Shown here one piece after another: positions 23,973-31,926 of a stretch of 33,050 nucleotides of DNA; position 1 is the stretch's first letter; each line of letters starts with the position of its first letter. Origin of the DNA: Candidatus Amulumruptor caecigallinarius (lineage in GTDB: Bacteria; Bacteroidota; Bacteroidia; Bacteroidales; Muribaculaceae). The position numbers and the translations under genes were made by a program. Below the pieces are notes generated by a model. It was given only the letters and a program-made list of their open reading frames with translations, made no database searches and was not told the origin of the DNA. The stretch is taken from assembly GCA_023665605.1 (NCBI GenBank), contig JAMPDP010000013.1:1-33050 (forward strand). The letters are read 5' to 3'.

Positions 23973-25151
23973 TCAGTCGCCGTACTCCCAAGGATCTACG
24001 GCATCTTCATCGTCGTCGAAGTATTCGTCGTCGAAATCCTCCTCATCATCGGTGGCGGGGAGGTCGGCCTGGGTGAAGATGAACTCATCCTCCTCGGGCA
24101 GGCGATGCTGTGCATCAAGGGGGCGGCGCACTATCAGTGACGAGTCAACGCGGTTGCGCTCGTCATTGATTGCTGCCCAGAGCTTATCTTTCAGTTCGGT
24201 GAGTCCGAAGCCGGTGACGGCGCTGATAAACTGGTGGGGCACATCCTTGGGCAGCTCCTCCTCGAGAGCCTCCATCAGCTCGTCGTCAAGCATATCGCTC
24301 TTGGAGATGGCCAGGACGCGCGGTTTGTCGACAAGCTCGGGGTTGAACTTGTGCAGCTCACCGATGAGCACTTCATACTCATGTCGGATGTCTGCCGCAT
24401 CAGCCGGCACCATGAACAGGAGCACGGCGTTGCGCTCAATGTGGCGCAGGAAGCGCAGGCCGAGACCGCGCCCCTCAGCGGCTCCCTCGATGATGCCGGG
24501 GATGTCGGCCATCACAAATGAGCGGTTCCCACGGTAGCTCACTATGCCGAGCTGAGGCTCCATGGTGGTGAAAGGATAGTCGGCAATCTTGGGACGTGCT
24601 GCCGAGAGCGATGACAGGAGCGTTGACTTTCCGGCGTTGGGAAATCCCACAAGGCCTACATCGGCCAGCAGCTTGAGCTCGAGGATGATGCTCTTCTCGA
24701 TGGCGGGCTCTCCGGGCTGGGCGTAGCGGGGGGTGCGGTTGGTGGCGCTCTTGAAGTGCCAGTTGCCGAGGCCGCCGCGGCCACCGCGGAGCAGCTTCAC
24801 CTCCTGGCCATCGTCAGTCACCTCGGCGAGATACTCTCCGGTCTCGGCATCAAACACCACGGTGCCGCACGGCACTTCCACAGTGACGTCATCGCCGTCA
24901 CGGCCGGTGCTGCGACCCTCGGAGCCGCGCTGACCGTCGCCGGCAAAGATGTGGCGGCGGTATTTCAGCGGCAGGAGAGTCCACATATTGGCGTTGCCTT
25001 TCAGGATGATGTGTCCGCCGCGGCCGCCGTCGCCGCCATCCGGCCCACCCTTGGGCACATACTTGGCGCGGTGGAAGTGACGCGAGCCGGCGCCCCCCTT
25101 ACCGGAGCGGCACAGTATCTTTACGTAGTCTATGAAGTTGGAGTCAGGCAT
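23973..25151 (-). CDS. obgE: Obg-family GTPase ObgE/CgtA
   Basis: The 392-residue protein is the conserved GTPase acting in large-subunit ribosome maturation and stress control. The glycine-rich Obg fold (1-159) contains GKGGAGS and [12 protein letters not shown]. The G domain has G1 GFPNAGKS (169-176), the switch region [13 protein letters not shown]3 DIPG (216-219) and G4-like SKSD. The C-terminus is a strongly acidic Asp/Glu tail, a common variable feature of the family. It is the last gene of the run beginning at 28313, 40 bp after the nucleotidyltransferase. I recall adenylate kinase as the usual neighbour in Bacteroidales; it is not here. Confidence 0.95.
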   Translation of the reverse strand: MPDSNFIDYVKILCRSGKGGAGSRHFHRAKYVPKGGPDGGDGGRGGHIILKGNANMWTLLPLKYRRHIFAGDGQRGSEGRSTGRDGDDVTVEVPCGTVVFDAETGEYLAEVTDDGQEVKLLRGGRGGLGNWHFKSATNRTPRYAQPGEPAIEKSIILELKLLADVGLVGFPNAGKSTLLSSLSAARPKIADYPFTTMEPQLGIVSYRGNRSFVMADIPGIIEGAAEGRGLGLRFLRHIERNAVLLFMVPADAADIRHEYEVLIGELHKFNPELVDKPRVLAISKSDMLDDELMEALEEELPKDVPHQFISAVTGFGLTELKDKLWAAINDERNRVDSSLIVRRPLDAQHRLPEEDEFIFTQADLPATDDEEDFDDEYFDDDEDAVDPWEYGD

Positions 25152-25191
25152 GGACTTATGAGTTTAGGCATTTTTCTATGCAACGCTTTGG

Positions 25192-26241
25192 TCAGCGGAT
25201 GAGTTGGCGATGGGCGTCAATCAGCTCCGAGGCGCGGCGGAAGTCGTCAGGAGCCCCGATGTCTATCCACACGCCGCCGATGGGGTGCGTCACCACACGG
25301 CCTCCGGAGGCTATCACGTCCTCTATCAGGTCAGTGGCATCATAGCGGCGGTCGGCGGGGATGGCGCGCAGCCGTTCGTTGTTGATGATGTAGATGCCCG
25401 CGTTGGCTTCGTAGCTGTATGATGGTTTCTCGAGCAGGGAGGTCACTGCGCCGTCGGCGGCGGTGTCGAGGATGGCGTATGGCACTGACACAGAGTAGGG
25501 TACGGAGGCCACCGTGAGGTCGGCACCTTCGCGCTCATGGCGGAGCCACATCTGTTCGAGCGAGATGGTAGTGAGCAAGTCGGAGTTCATCACCAGCGTG
25601 GCTCCCGTGGCGGGGATGCCGGCGAGGCGCACAGCCCCGATGGTGCCCATCGGGCTGTCCTCGCGCACGCACCTCACGCTCACGCCCTCCACCTCACGGG
25701 CGAAGTGAGCTTCGAGCTGCGGGGCAAGGTAGTGAGTGGTCACGGTGATGTCGGTGATGCCGGCACGCGCCAGCATCGCTATGTTGTAGTCGATGATGGG
25801 CTTGCCGCCGATTTTGAGCAACGGCTTGGGGGTGGTGAGGGTGAGCGGGCGCAACCGCTCGCCTCTGCCACCTGCCATAATCACCGCCCGCAGCGGGAGC
25901 AGGGTGGTGGTTACGGCGGTGTCGATGATGCGTGTCACGGCCCCGTCGGAGTTGAGCAGCGGCAACAGCCTGATACCCCTCTCGCGCGCCTCGGCAAGGG
26001 CGGCCACATCTACGGCATCCGCCCGCAGGGCGTGGAAGCGGCGGTTCATGGCCGAGGCCACGGCATCGTCGAGCGCGGCCCCGCGGAGCAGTGCGCGACG
26101 CACGTCGCCGTCAGTCAGGGTGCCTGTCATGGCCCCCCGCCGGTCGGTGGCTATCAGAGTCAGCGCGCCGCCCGAGAGGGCGTTGAGAGCCCCGAGGGCT
26201 TCACGCAGTGTGGCATCCTGGCTTATGATATGTCGCTTCAT
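25192..26241 (-). CDS. CBS-domain sugar-1-phosphate nucleotidyltransferase (PtmE-like)
   Basis: The 349-residue protein joins a CBS pair (1-115, with TLTDGDVRRALL) to a nucleotidyltransferase (118-340) whose active-site loop is IMAGGRGERLRPLTLTTPKPLL, with PMGTIGAVRLA and MNSDLLTT after it. This fusion is typical of PtmE-like enzymes, which make GDP-glucosamine-type donors at the start of legionaminic acid synthesis. The start overlaps the stop of the CMP-sugar synthetase gene by 4 nt (ATGA), so the two are translationally coupled and probably work in one pathway. The exact nucleotide and sugar are not determined by sequence. Confidence 0.85.
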   Translation of the reverse strand: MKRHIISQDATLREALGALNALSGGALTLIATDRRGAMTGTLTDGDVRRALLRGAALDDAVASAMNRRFHALRADAVDVAALAEARERGIRLLPLLNSDGAVTRIIDTAVTTTLLPLRAVIMAGGRGERLRPLTLTTPKPLLKIGGKPIIDYNIAMLARAGITDITVTTHYLAPQLEAHFAREVEGVSVRCVREDSPMGTIGAVRLAGIPATGATLVMNSDLLTTISLEQMWLRHEREGADLTVASVPYSVSVPYAILDTAADGAVTSLLEKPSYSYEANAGIYIINNERLRAIPADRRYDATDLIEDVIASGGRVVTHPIGGVWIDIGAPDDFRRASELIDAHRQLIR

Positions 26242-26993
26242 GGCTGAGTGGTGTCTTTGTTAAGGCGAGCGTGTACAAGTTCGGCTATCTCCCAGTCAAG
26301 GAGAGTGTCAAGGTCCACAGACCGTTCGGCGGGCATCGGGCATGGTATGCGGCGCATCCGGCCCATGGGCATCGTGCGGAGAGCTTCGGGCGAGATTACG
26401 TAGACGGCCCCGTTGAGCTGCCATGCCGGCGGAGCATCCTGCCGGCGGGTGAGCGTTCCGTCACCCTTGGACACGTGCAGCAGCCCGTCAGGAGTCTGCT
26501 CGAAGCAGTCGTAATAGGGATTGGCGGCTGAGGGCTTCACTGTCACTGACATTTCGGCCCGCGAGGGGTCATAGAGCGCCATACAGGCGCGGATGTCATC
26601 GGCGGTGCGCAGCGGTGAGGTGGGCTGCAGGAGCACCACGCAGTCAAATTCCAGTCCGCGGCTGTCGGCCCAGTCCATTGCGTCGACAAGCACCCCTTGA
26701 GTGCCGGCGGTGTCGGTGGCAAGGTGCACCGGGCGCATATAGTCCACCGGCAGCCCCTCGCGGCGTCCCGCCTCGGCAATCTCCGGGGAGTCCGTAGAGA
26801 GGATGATGTGCGAGTCGGGGGCCACTGCGCGCGCCGCCTCAATGGCCCGGGCCACCAGCGACCGCCCGGCAAACTCCCGCAAATTCTTCCCGGGAATCCC
26901 CTTGCTCCCCCCTCTGGCAGGAATCACCACCAGCGGCGTGAGCTCCTTGGCGGAGATATTGTCATTCAGGTGTGTAGGTGTTTTATCGTCCAT
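26238..26993 (-). CDS. CMP-nonulosonate (sialic/legionaminic acid) cytidylyltransferase
   Basis: The 251-residue enzyme activates a nonulosonic acid with CTP for transfer to surface glycans. The signature VVIPARGGSKGIPGKNLREFAG (the CTP loop at 27-38) is present, followed by LSTDSPEIAEAG, LLQPTSPLRTADDI and NGAVYVI. It is closest in style to NeuA/PtmB/LegF proteins; sequence alone does not separate sialic from legionaminic acid, but the PtmE-like partner favours legionaminic acid (inference). It starts 6 nt after the ATPase gene. Synthase, epimerase and glycosyltransferase genes for the pathway are not in the window. Confidence 0.88.
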   Translation of the reverse strand: MDDKTPTHLNDNISAKELTPLVVIPARGGSKGIPGKNLREFAGRSLVARAIEAARAVAPDSHIILSTDSPEIAEAGRREGLPVDYMRPVHLATDTAGTQGVLVDAMDWADSRGLEFDCVVLLQPTSPLRTADDIRACMALYDPSRAEMSVTVKPSAANPYYDCFEQTPDGLLHVSKGDGTLTRRQDAPPAWQLNGAVYVISPEALRTMPMGRMRRIPCPMPAERSVDLDTLLDWEIAELVHARLNKDTTQP

Positions 26994-26999
26994 GCGGTG

Positions 27000-28313
27000 C
27001 TATTCTATCATGTCATCGAGCGAGAGGGCGGCGTAGCCTATCTTCCATCCTTTCTGTTTCTGCATGATGGCTGCGGCTTTATGCTCCAGGGCGTGAAGGT
27101 CGATGCGGCGGCGGTTGCGCTTCACTTCTCCTATCACTATCTCGCGGTCAGCCTCATTGACGGCCACAAGGTCAATCTCATTAAGTCCCCCTTTCTCCCA
27201 ATAGTTGGTGACAACGTTGTAGAGCCCTGTCTCGCGGTACAGCTGACGGAAATATCGCTCAAGGATCCAGCCGGAGTAAGTGTCATAGTCAGCCCTCACC
27301 TTGCCAAGGACGTAGGTCAGGTTGCCGATTTCAACAGCGCTGCGATACTTGTAGATGAACCGAAACCAAAAGTTGAGGAAATTATCCTTGATGCCATACT
27401 TTACGTTTCGGCTGTTGGGCGACGCGAGATAGGGACGGTAGCGGTAGAGAAGGTCATAGGTGTTTTCGAGCTTGTCAAGATAGCCCCCGGCCTCTATGCC
27501 GGTGTATGACTTGATCTCGCCCCGCTCATTGAATCCCGAGGCGATGGCCGACAGGATGGAAAAATAGTTACCGTAGTCCTTGCCGAACTCATCGGAGAGG
27601 AGCTCTTTGCCTTCGTCTATGAAATAAGAGCCAAACGACAATACATGGTCCAAGACGGCATCCTTGGTGAACGCCCCGGCATGGACAAGCTGCTCCACAT
27701 ATTTGGCCACCCCGCCGGAAATCATATAGAACGCCAGAAGATCATCGGATATGAAGCCGGGATTGTTGTCGTGCAAAATGTCGGCGAGCGTCCGCAGGGG
27801 GAAGGCTCGCAGCCGCATCCTTGATGTGGCGCGGCCGTAGAGCGGCTCCTTGCGGTCATCGAAGATTTTGGTCATCATCGAGTAGAGCGAGCCACAGACA
27901 ATCAGGTTAATCCGCGCCTCTTCTTTGCTGGAGTCCCATAGATTTTGCATATCGCTGAAAAAGGCCTCGTTGACGTACTTGAAGTTCTGGAACTCGTCAA
28001 ACACCAGGGTGAAGTGCCTGCGCTTGGCAATCTGCATGATAGCGGCAAACAGACGTGCCATGCTGTCAAAGCCGCCAATATCTTCGCCCAGCTGCTCACG
28101 GATGGTGTCGGCCAGCTCTGCACACAACAGCGTCTCGCTCTTGCGCGCCACAAAGAAGTATATCATCTCATCACCGGCATAAGCGTGCTTGATCAGCGTG
28201 GTCTTGCCGATGCGCCGCCGCCCGGTAATGACGGTCATCTGCGCGTGGGAGCGTGATGTCTCCTCGATATTACGCAGCGTCTGTGTCTCGATTTCCCTAT
28301 CGTAGAATTTCAT
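27000..28313 (-). CDS. AAA ATPase with C-terminal DUF234 nuclease-like domain
   Basis: The 437-residue protein begins with an archaeal-type ATPase domain: Walker A GRRRIGKTT (31-39) and Walker B FTLVFDEFQN (101-110). A winged-helix region follows, then a DUF234 C-terminus with NEIDLVAV (378-385) and IGEVKRN (394-400), which gives an E-x-D...E-V-K arrangement like PDDEXK nucleases. Such proteins are common and mostly uncharacterised; links to mobile elements or toxin-like roles have been suggested. It is the first gene of the nonulosonate/obgE run, 6 nt before the cytidylyltransferase, and has its own strong promoter. Why it heads this operon is unclear. Confidence 0.88.
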   Translation of the reverse strand: MKFYDREIETQTLRNIEETSRSHAQMTVITGRRRIGKTTLIKHAYAGDEMIYFFVARKSETLLCAELADTIREQLGEDIGGFDSMARLFAAIMQIAKRRHFTLVFDEFQNFKYVNEAFFSDMQNLWDSSKEEARINLIVCGSLYSMMTKIFDDRKEPLYGRATSRMRLRAFPLRTLADILHDNNPGFISDDLLAFYMISGGVAKYVEQLVHAGAFTKDAVLDHVLSFGSYFIDEGKELLSDEFGKDYGNYFSILSAIASGFNERGEIKSYTGIEAGGYLDKLENTYDLLYRYRPYLASPNSRNVKYGIKDNFLNFWFRFIYKYRSAVEIGNLTYVLGKVRADYDTYSGWILERYFRQLYRETGLYNVVTNYWEKGGLNEIDLVAVNEADREIVIGEVKRNRRRIDLHALEHKAAAIMQKQKGWKIGYAALSLDDMIE

Positions 28314-28319
28314 GACAGT

Positions 28320-28344
28320 GTAACAGCGGTTACAGTAACAACCG
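28320..28344. promoter_or_regulatory. Stacked GTAAC/GTTAC palindromes in the ATPase leader
   Basis: gtaac (28320-28324), gttac (28329-28333) and gtaac (28335-28339) form GTAAC-N4-GTTAC and GTTAC-A-GTAAC palindromes. cggtt/aaccg (28327-28331 and 28340-28344) adds a third. They cover the predicted start site and leader, a plausible operator or leader hairpin. Confidence 0.4.
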
Positions 28345-28347
28345 TTG

Positions 28348-28379
28348 CAAAATTACCACTATCTCCCCGATTATCCAAA
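28348..28379 (-). promoter_or_regulatory. Promoter of the ATPase-nonulosonate-obgE operon
   Basis: TTTG (28379-28376) and TAATTTTG (28355-28348) on the reverse strand are separated by exactly 20 nt, a full match to the Bacteroidetes promoter. Transcription would begin near 28341, leaving a leader of about 28 nt. Confidence 0.8.
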
Positions 28380-28520
28380 TCTTCCCCGGGTGCCGGAATC
28401 TTCCCGGTAAGCGGCATGGGCGTCGGAATTATCCACGGAGCCAATTTGTCAAGGGGGCGTTGACGTCTCGCACGCATATAACGTCACCGGAGGTATCGCC
28501 GTGTAATTCAGAAAATCAGG

Positions 28521-29555
28521 TTACTTGATGCCGCGGAGGTGTTTTTCCCAGGCCCAGGAGCTGGCGAGGGTTTCGGGGAGGGTGCGCTTGGCTTGCCAGC
28601 CGAGCACGCGGTTGGCGCGGGTGGGGTCGGCCCATACGGCGGGGACGTCACCGGCACGGCGCGGGGCTATGCGGTAGGGGAGCTTGAGGCCGTTGGCCTC
28701 CTCAAACCCCTTGACGAGCTCCAGCACCGAAACGGGGCGACCGGTGCCGATGTTGAATATCTCGTAGTCGGCCTCCATCTTCCCCTCGGTCATGCGGCGT
28801 ATGGTGGCCACGTGAGCTTGGGCGAGGTCTACGACGTCGATGTAGTCACGCAGACAAGTGCCGTCGGGAGTGGGGTAGTCGTCGCCGAAGATGCTCAGCT
28901 CCTTGCGGATGCCGGCGGCGGTCTGCGTGATGTAGGGCACAAGGTTGTTGGGCACGCCGCGGGGCAGCTCGCCAATCAGGGCCGAGGGGTGCGACCCGAT
29001 GGGGTTGAAGTAGCGCAGGGCTATGCCCCGCAGGCCCTCGTAGGCCGCTGTGGAGTCGCGCAGGATGTCCTCGGCCATCTGCTTGGTGTTGCCGTAGGGC
29101 GACGTGGCGGGCTTGCGCGGGGTCTCCTCGGTGGCCGGGAGCGTGTCGGGGTCGCCATAGACGGTGGCCGATGATGAGAACAGCACGTTGGGACGCCCGA
29201 ACTCGCGCATCAGCTCCACGATGTTGATGAAGCTGGTGAGGTTGTTGGCGTAGTAGCGCAGCGGCTGTGCCACAGACTCCCCCACGGCCTTGTGGGCCGC
29301 GAAATGGATCACTGACGCGAAGGGGTGGGCTTCGAATACCTTGCGCATCGCGGCCATGTCGCAGGTGTCGGCCTCCACGAATGCCGGGCGCTTCCCGGTG
29401 ATCTGCTCGATGCCGTCAATCACCGAGGCGTCTGAGTTGGCAAGATTGTCGACTATCACCACGTCAAATCCGGCGTTGAGGAGCTCCACGGCGGTGTGGG
29501 AGCCGATGTAGCCGGTTCCGCCGGTGATCAATACGCTGTTGGGGTTGGGAGTCAT
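28521..29555 (-). CDS. galE: UDP-glucose 4-epimerase
   Basis: The 344-residue short-chain dehydrogenase/reductase interconverts UDP-glucose and UDP-galactose for galactose use and surface glycans. The NAD site is TGGTGYIGSH (11-20), followed by VDNLANSD. The catalytic elements are SSSATVYGDP (127-136) and YxxxK as YGNTK (154-158). RYFNPIGSHPS and DGTCLRDYIDVVDLA are typical of bacterial GalE. Length is normal. It lies 45 bp after the TIGR04076-like gene and may share its promoter. No other Leloir genes are nearby. Confidence 0.94.
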   Translation of the reverse strand: MTPNPNSVLITGGTGYIGSHTAVELLNAGFDVVIVDNLANSDASVIDGIEQITGKRPAFVEADTCDMAAMRKVFEAHPFASVIHFAAHKAVGESVAQPLRYYANNLTSFINIVELMREFGRPNVLFSSSATVYGDPDTLPATEETPRKPATSPYGNTKQMAEDILRDSTAAYEGLRGIALRYFNPIGSHPSALIGELPRGVPNNLVPYITQTAAGIRKELSIFGDDYPTPDGTCLRDYIDVVDLAQAHVATIRRMTEGKMEADYEIFNIGTGRPVSVLELVKGFEEANGLKLPYRIAPRRAGDVPAVWADPTRANRVLGWQAKRTLPETLASSWAWEKHLRGIK

Positions 29556-29600
29556 GTGCTGATGTGTGTATATGATTATATAATGTGTCAGATGTGGTGC

Positions 29601-30026
29601 TTATCCCGCCGGTTCGATCTTGAAGATGACGGGGCGCGTGCCGTCGTTGCAGCACGCTATCACGGCGCGGTCAGCCGGAGCGTCGCCGCATTGCAGCGGG
29701 TCGGCGGTGCTGAGCACGGCATCCACATGGGCGCGGATGCACTCCCAGGCCTTCGGGCAGAAGCCGCGGGGCATACACCCGTCGCTGCAGTCAAAGCTCT
29801 CGCCCTGACGGAACACCCGGCAGGGACCCGCCTCCGGGTCGTCGAGGTAGCGGCTCTGGATGTCGGTGAAGCACTCGCGGCGTATCACCGTCACGCGGCA
29901 GCCGCGTCCCGCTCCGGCCACAGCGGCAGCGGGGGAGAGCCTCCCGGCCCCCAGCAGCTTGCCGGGGCTCAGGGCGGCTGCGGCGGCAAGCAGGCCCCCT
30001 ACCTTGAGAAATCGACGTCGGTCCAT
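29601..30026 (-). CDS. Tat-signal, cysteine-rich TIGR04076-like protein
   Basis: I start at 30026 (141 residues) because MDRRRFLKVGGLLAAAAALS is a twin-arginine signal peptide (RRRFLK plus hydrophobic core), and the -7 promoter element ends only about 6 nt upstream. The mature part has ten cysteines (43, 52, 69, 80, 84, 90, 96, 113, 125, 126), including CSDGCMPRGFCPKAWEC, and ends CCNDGTRPVIFKIEP, which resembles the uncharacterised TIGR04076 family. Tat export suggests folding, perhaps around a metal or Fe-S cofactor, before export (inference). It precedes galE by 45 bp. Confidence 0.75.
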   Translation of the reverse strand: MDRRRFLKVGGLLAAAAALSPGKLLGAGRLSPAAAVAGAGRGCRVTVIRRECFTDIQSRYLDDPEAGPCRVFRQGESFDCSDGCMPRGFCPKAWECIRAHVDAVLSTADPLQCGDAPADRAVIACCNDGTRPVIFKIEPAG

Positions 30027-30031
30027 AAGTG

Positions 30032-30064
30032 CAAATGTAACCCTTTTTCTCCAACTGCTCCAAA
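30032..30064 (-). promoter_or_regulatory. Promoter of the TIGR04076-like gene, close to its ATG
   Basis: TTTG (30064-30061) and TACATTTG (30039-30032) on the reverse strand are 21 nt apart. The start site would fall at or within a few bases of the ATG at 30026, giving a leaderless or near-leaderless mRNA. Confidence 0.6.
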
Positions 30065-30066
30065 AA

Positions 30067-30098
30067 TTTGCAATCACCCCAAACTCGCTCTAACTTTG
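30067..30098 (+). promoter_or_regulatory. Promoter of the polyprenyl synthetase-tatD-purT operon
   Basis: TTTG (30067-30070) and TAACTTTG (30091-30098) are exactly 20 nt apart, a full consensus match. Transcription would begin near 30104, about 24 nt before the ATG at 30128. Its -33 element shares the palindrome CAAAAATTTG (30061-30070) with the divergent promoter. Confidence 0.8.
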
Positions 30099-30127
30099 CA
30101 CCGTAAAAATACAGACACCTGTAACAG

Positions 30128-31120
30128 ATGAACCCCTCCACCAATCCCGCCGAGACCCTCAGCCGCCTTGCCGGATATGTCAATGCCGAGCTCGCCAACC
30201 TCTCCACCCCCCGCGAGATGGGCACTCTCGACACCATTGCCCGCTACGCCCTCGACGGCGGCGGCAAGCGCCTCCGCCCGGTGCTCACTCTGGCCACCTG
30301 CATGGCCCTCAACCCCGATGCCACTGAGCGCACCGCCCTGTGGCAGGCCCTCGGCGTGGAGATATTTCACAACTTCACCCTCGTGCATGACGACGTGATG
30401 GACCGCTCCGACACGCGCCGCGGCCGCCCCTCGGTGTGGGCCGAGCGTGGCGAGGCTATGGCCATACTCGGCGGCGACGCCATGCTCACGCTCGCCGAGA
30501 TGACGGTGATGCACGATGCCGGGGAGCATCTGCGGGCTGTGCTCGAGGCGTTCCACGCCGGCTCCATGGAGGTGTATGCCGGTCAGGAGCTTGACATGGC
30601 CTTCGAAGATCGCGCGGATGTCACCACCTCGGAGTACCTGCGCATGATCATGCTCAAGACGGCAGCCCTGCTGCGCTGCGCCGTCACCCTCGGGGCCATC
30701 ATGGCTGACGCCTCCACGGAGGCAACGGAGGCGATGCGTGCCTATGCCATAGGCCTCGGCATGGCCTTCCAGCTCCGCGACGACTACCTCGACACCTACG
30801 GCGATGCCGCTACCTTCGGCAAGCCCATCGGCGGCGACATAGCCAACGGCAAGAAGACATGGCTCCTCACCGAGGCCCTGGCCTCGGAGGCCGCTCCGCG
30901 CATCGAGGCCATCTATGCCGACTCCTCCCTGTCGCGCCAGGAGCGTTTTGACGCTGTCAAGGCCATCTACGACGAGCTCGAGCTCCCCGACAAGCTCAAC
31001 AAGCTGGTGAAACAATACAGCGATATGGCTATACTCGCCCTCGAGGATGCCGCCATGCCGGCTCCCTGGCAGGAATTCTTCACCCACCTGGCCCGCTCTG
31101 CCGAAAGCCGCGAGAAGTAA
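30128..31120 (+). CDS. Polyprenyl diphosphate synthase (trans-prenyltransferase)
   Basis: The 330-residue enzyme adds isopentenyl diphosphate units to an allylic primer to make a polyprenyl diphosphate, probably for quinones. Motifs: GGGKRLRP (44-51), first Asp-rich motif HDDVMD (87-92) with the downstream RRGRPSVW, and the second Asp-rich motif DDYLD (218-222) with DTYGD. Chain length cannot be read with certainty; L85 and V86 precede the first motif, without the bulky aromatic residues typical of short-chain enzymes, so a longer product is plausible. First gene of an operon with tatD and purT. Confidence 0.92.
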   Translation: MNPSTNPAETLSRLAGYVNAELANLSTPREMGTLDTIARYALDGGGKRLRPVLTLATCMALNPDATERTALWQALGVEIFHNFTLVHDDVMDRSDTRRGRPSVWAERGEAMAILGGDAMLTLAEMTVMHDAGEHLRAVLEAFHAGSMEVYAGQELDMAFEDRADVTTSEYLRMIMLKTAALLRCAVTLGAIMADASTEATEAMRAYAIGLGMAFQLRDDYLDTYGDAATFGKPIGGDIANGKKTWLLTEALASEAAPRIEAIYADSSLSRQERFDAVKAIYDELELPDKLNKLVKQYSDMAILALEDAAMPAPWQEFFTHLARSAESREK

Positions 31121-31149
31121 CCGCCCGCTACGCACCCACGCCCACGCCG

Positions 31150-31926
31150 ATGATTGACACCCACACCCACCTATACCTCCCGGAGTTTGATGCCGACCGC
31201 CCCGAGGTGATGGCCCGCGCTCTCGATGCGGGTGTCACCCACATGGTGTTCCCCAACATCGACGCCTCCACCGTCGCTCCGCTGCTCCGCGCCTGCGAGC
31301 AGTGGCCCGGATGCACATCCCCGGCCATGGGGCTCCACCCCACGTCGGTGGGCGACGACTGGGAGCGCCAGCTTGATGTCGTCATGGCCGAGCTGCGCCG
31401 CGACCCCTCGCTCTATGTGGCCGTCGGCGAGGTGGGCATGGACCTCTATTGGGACAAGACCTTCCGCGACGAGCAGCGCGAGGTGCTCCGCCGCCAGCTC
31501 CTCTGTGCCGCAGAGTTGTCGCTGCCGGTCATCATCCATTGCCGCGAAGCACTCACCGACACGCTGGAGGTCATCGCCGAGGCCGGTTTCGAGGGGCCGC
31601 TGGTGTTCCACTCCTTCACGGGCACCACAGAGGATGTGCGCCGCATCCGCCGGGCTGTGGCCGACCCATGGTTCGGCATCAACGGCGTGGTCACTTTCAA
31701 GAGCGCCGGGCCGCTGCGCGAAGCCCTCGAGGAGATAGGCGTGGCTCGCATCGTCACCGAGACCGACTCCCCCTACCTGGCCCCCGTGCCTCACCGCGGC
31801 AAGCGCAACGAGAGCAGCTACCTCCCCGCCGTCATCGCCCAAATCGCCCTGACGCTGGACTTCGACGAGGGATTCACCGAATACTTCACCACCAACAACG
31901 CCATAAAAATATTCCAATCATTATGA
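31150..31926 (+). CDS. tatD: TatD-family metal-dependent hydrolase
   Basis: The 258-residue TIM-barrel protein has the two-metal motif DTHTHL (H5, H7), [11 protein letters not shown] with the conserved Glu, [13 protein letters not shown] and [20 protein letters not shown], all family signatures. TatD-type proteins are 3'-5' DNases/RNases or deacylases; the precise role of this one is not known. It lies 29 bp after the prenyl synthase gene, and its TGA overlaps the purT ATG by 4 nt. Confidence 0.93.
   Translation: MIDTHTHLYLPEFDADRPEVMARALDAGVTHMVFPNIDASTVAPLLRACEQWPGCTSPAMGLHPTSVGDDWERQLDVVMAELRRDPSLYVAVGEVGMDLYWDKTFRDEQREVLRRQLLCAAELSLPVIIHCREALTDTLEVIAEAGFEGPLVFHSFTGTTEDVRRIRRAVADPWFGINGVVTFKSAGPLREALEEIGVARIVTETDSPYLAPVPHRGKRNESSYLPAVIAQIALTLDFDEGFTEYFTTNNAIKIFQSL

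Noticed and set aside
27000-28313. Defence system built on the DUF234 ATPase
   Set aside because: Only one such gene is present, its neighbours are sugar-activation and ribosome genes, and no companion effector is visible.
30074-31135. 353-residue frame antisense to the prenyl synthase
   Set aside because: The sense strand has all catalytic motifs and a promoter; the antisense product is a low-complexity shadow.
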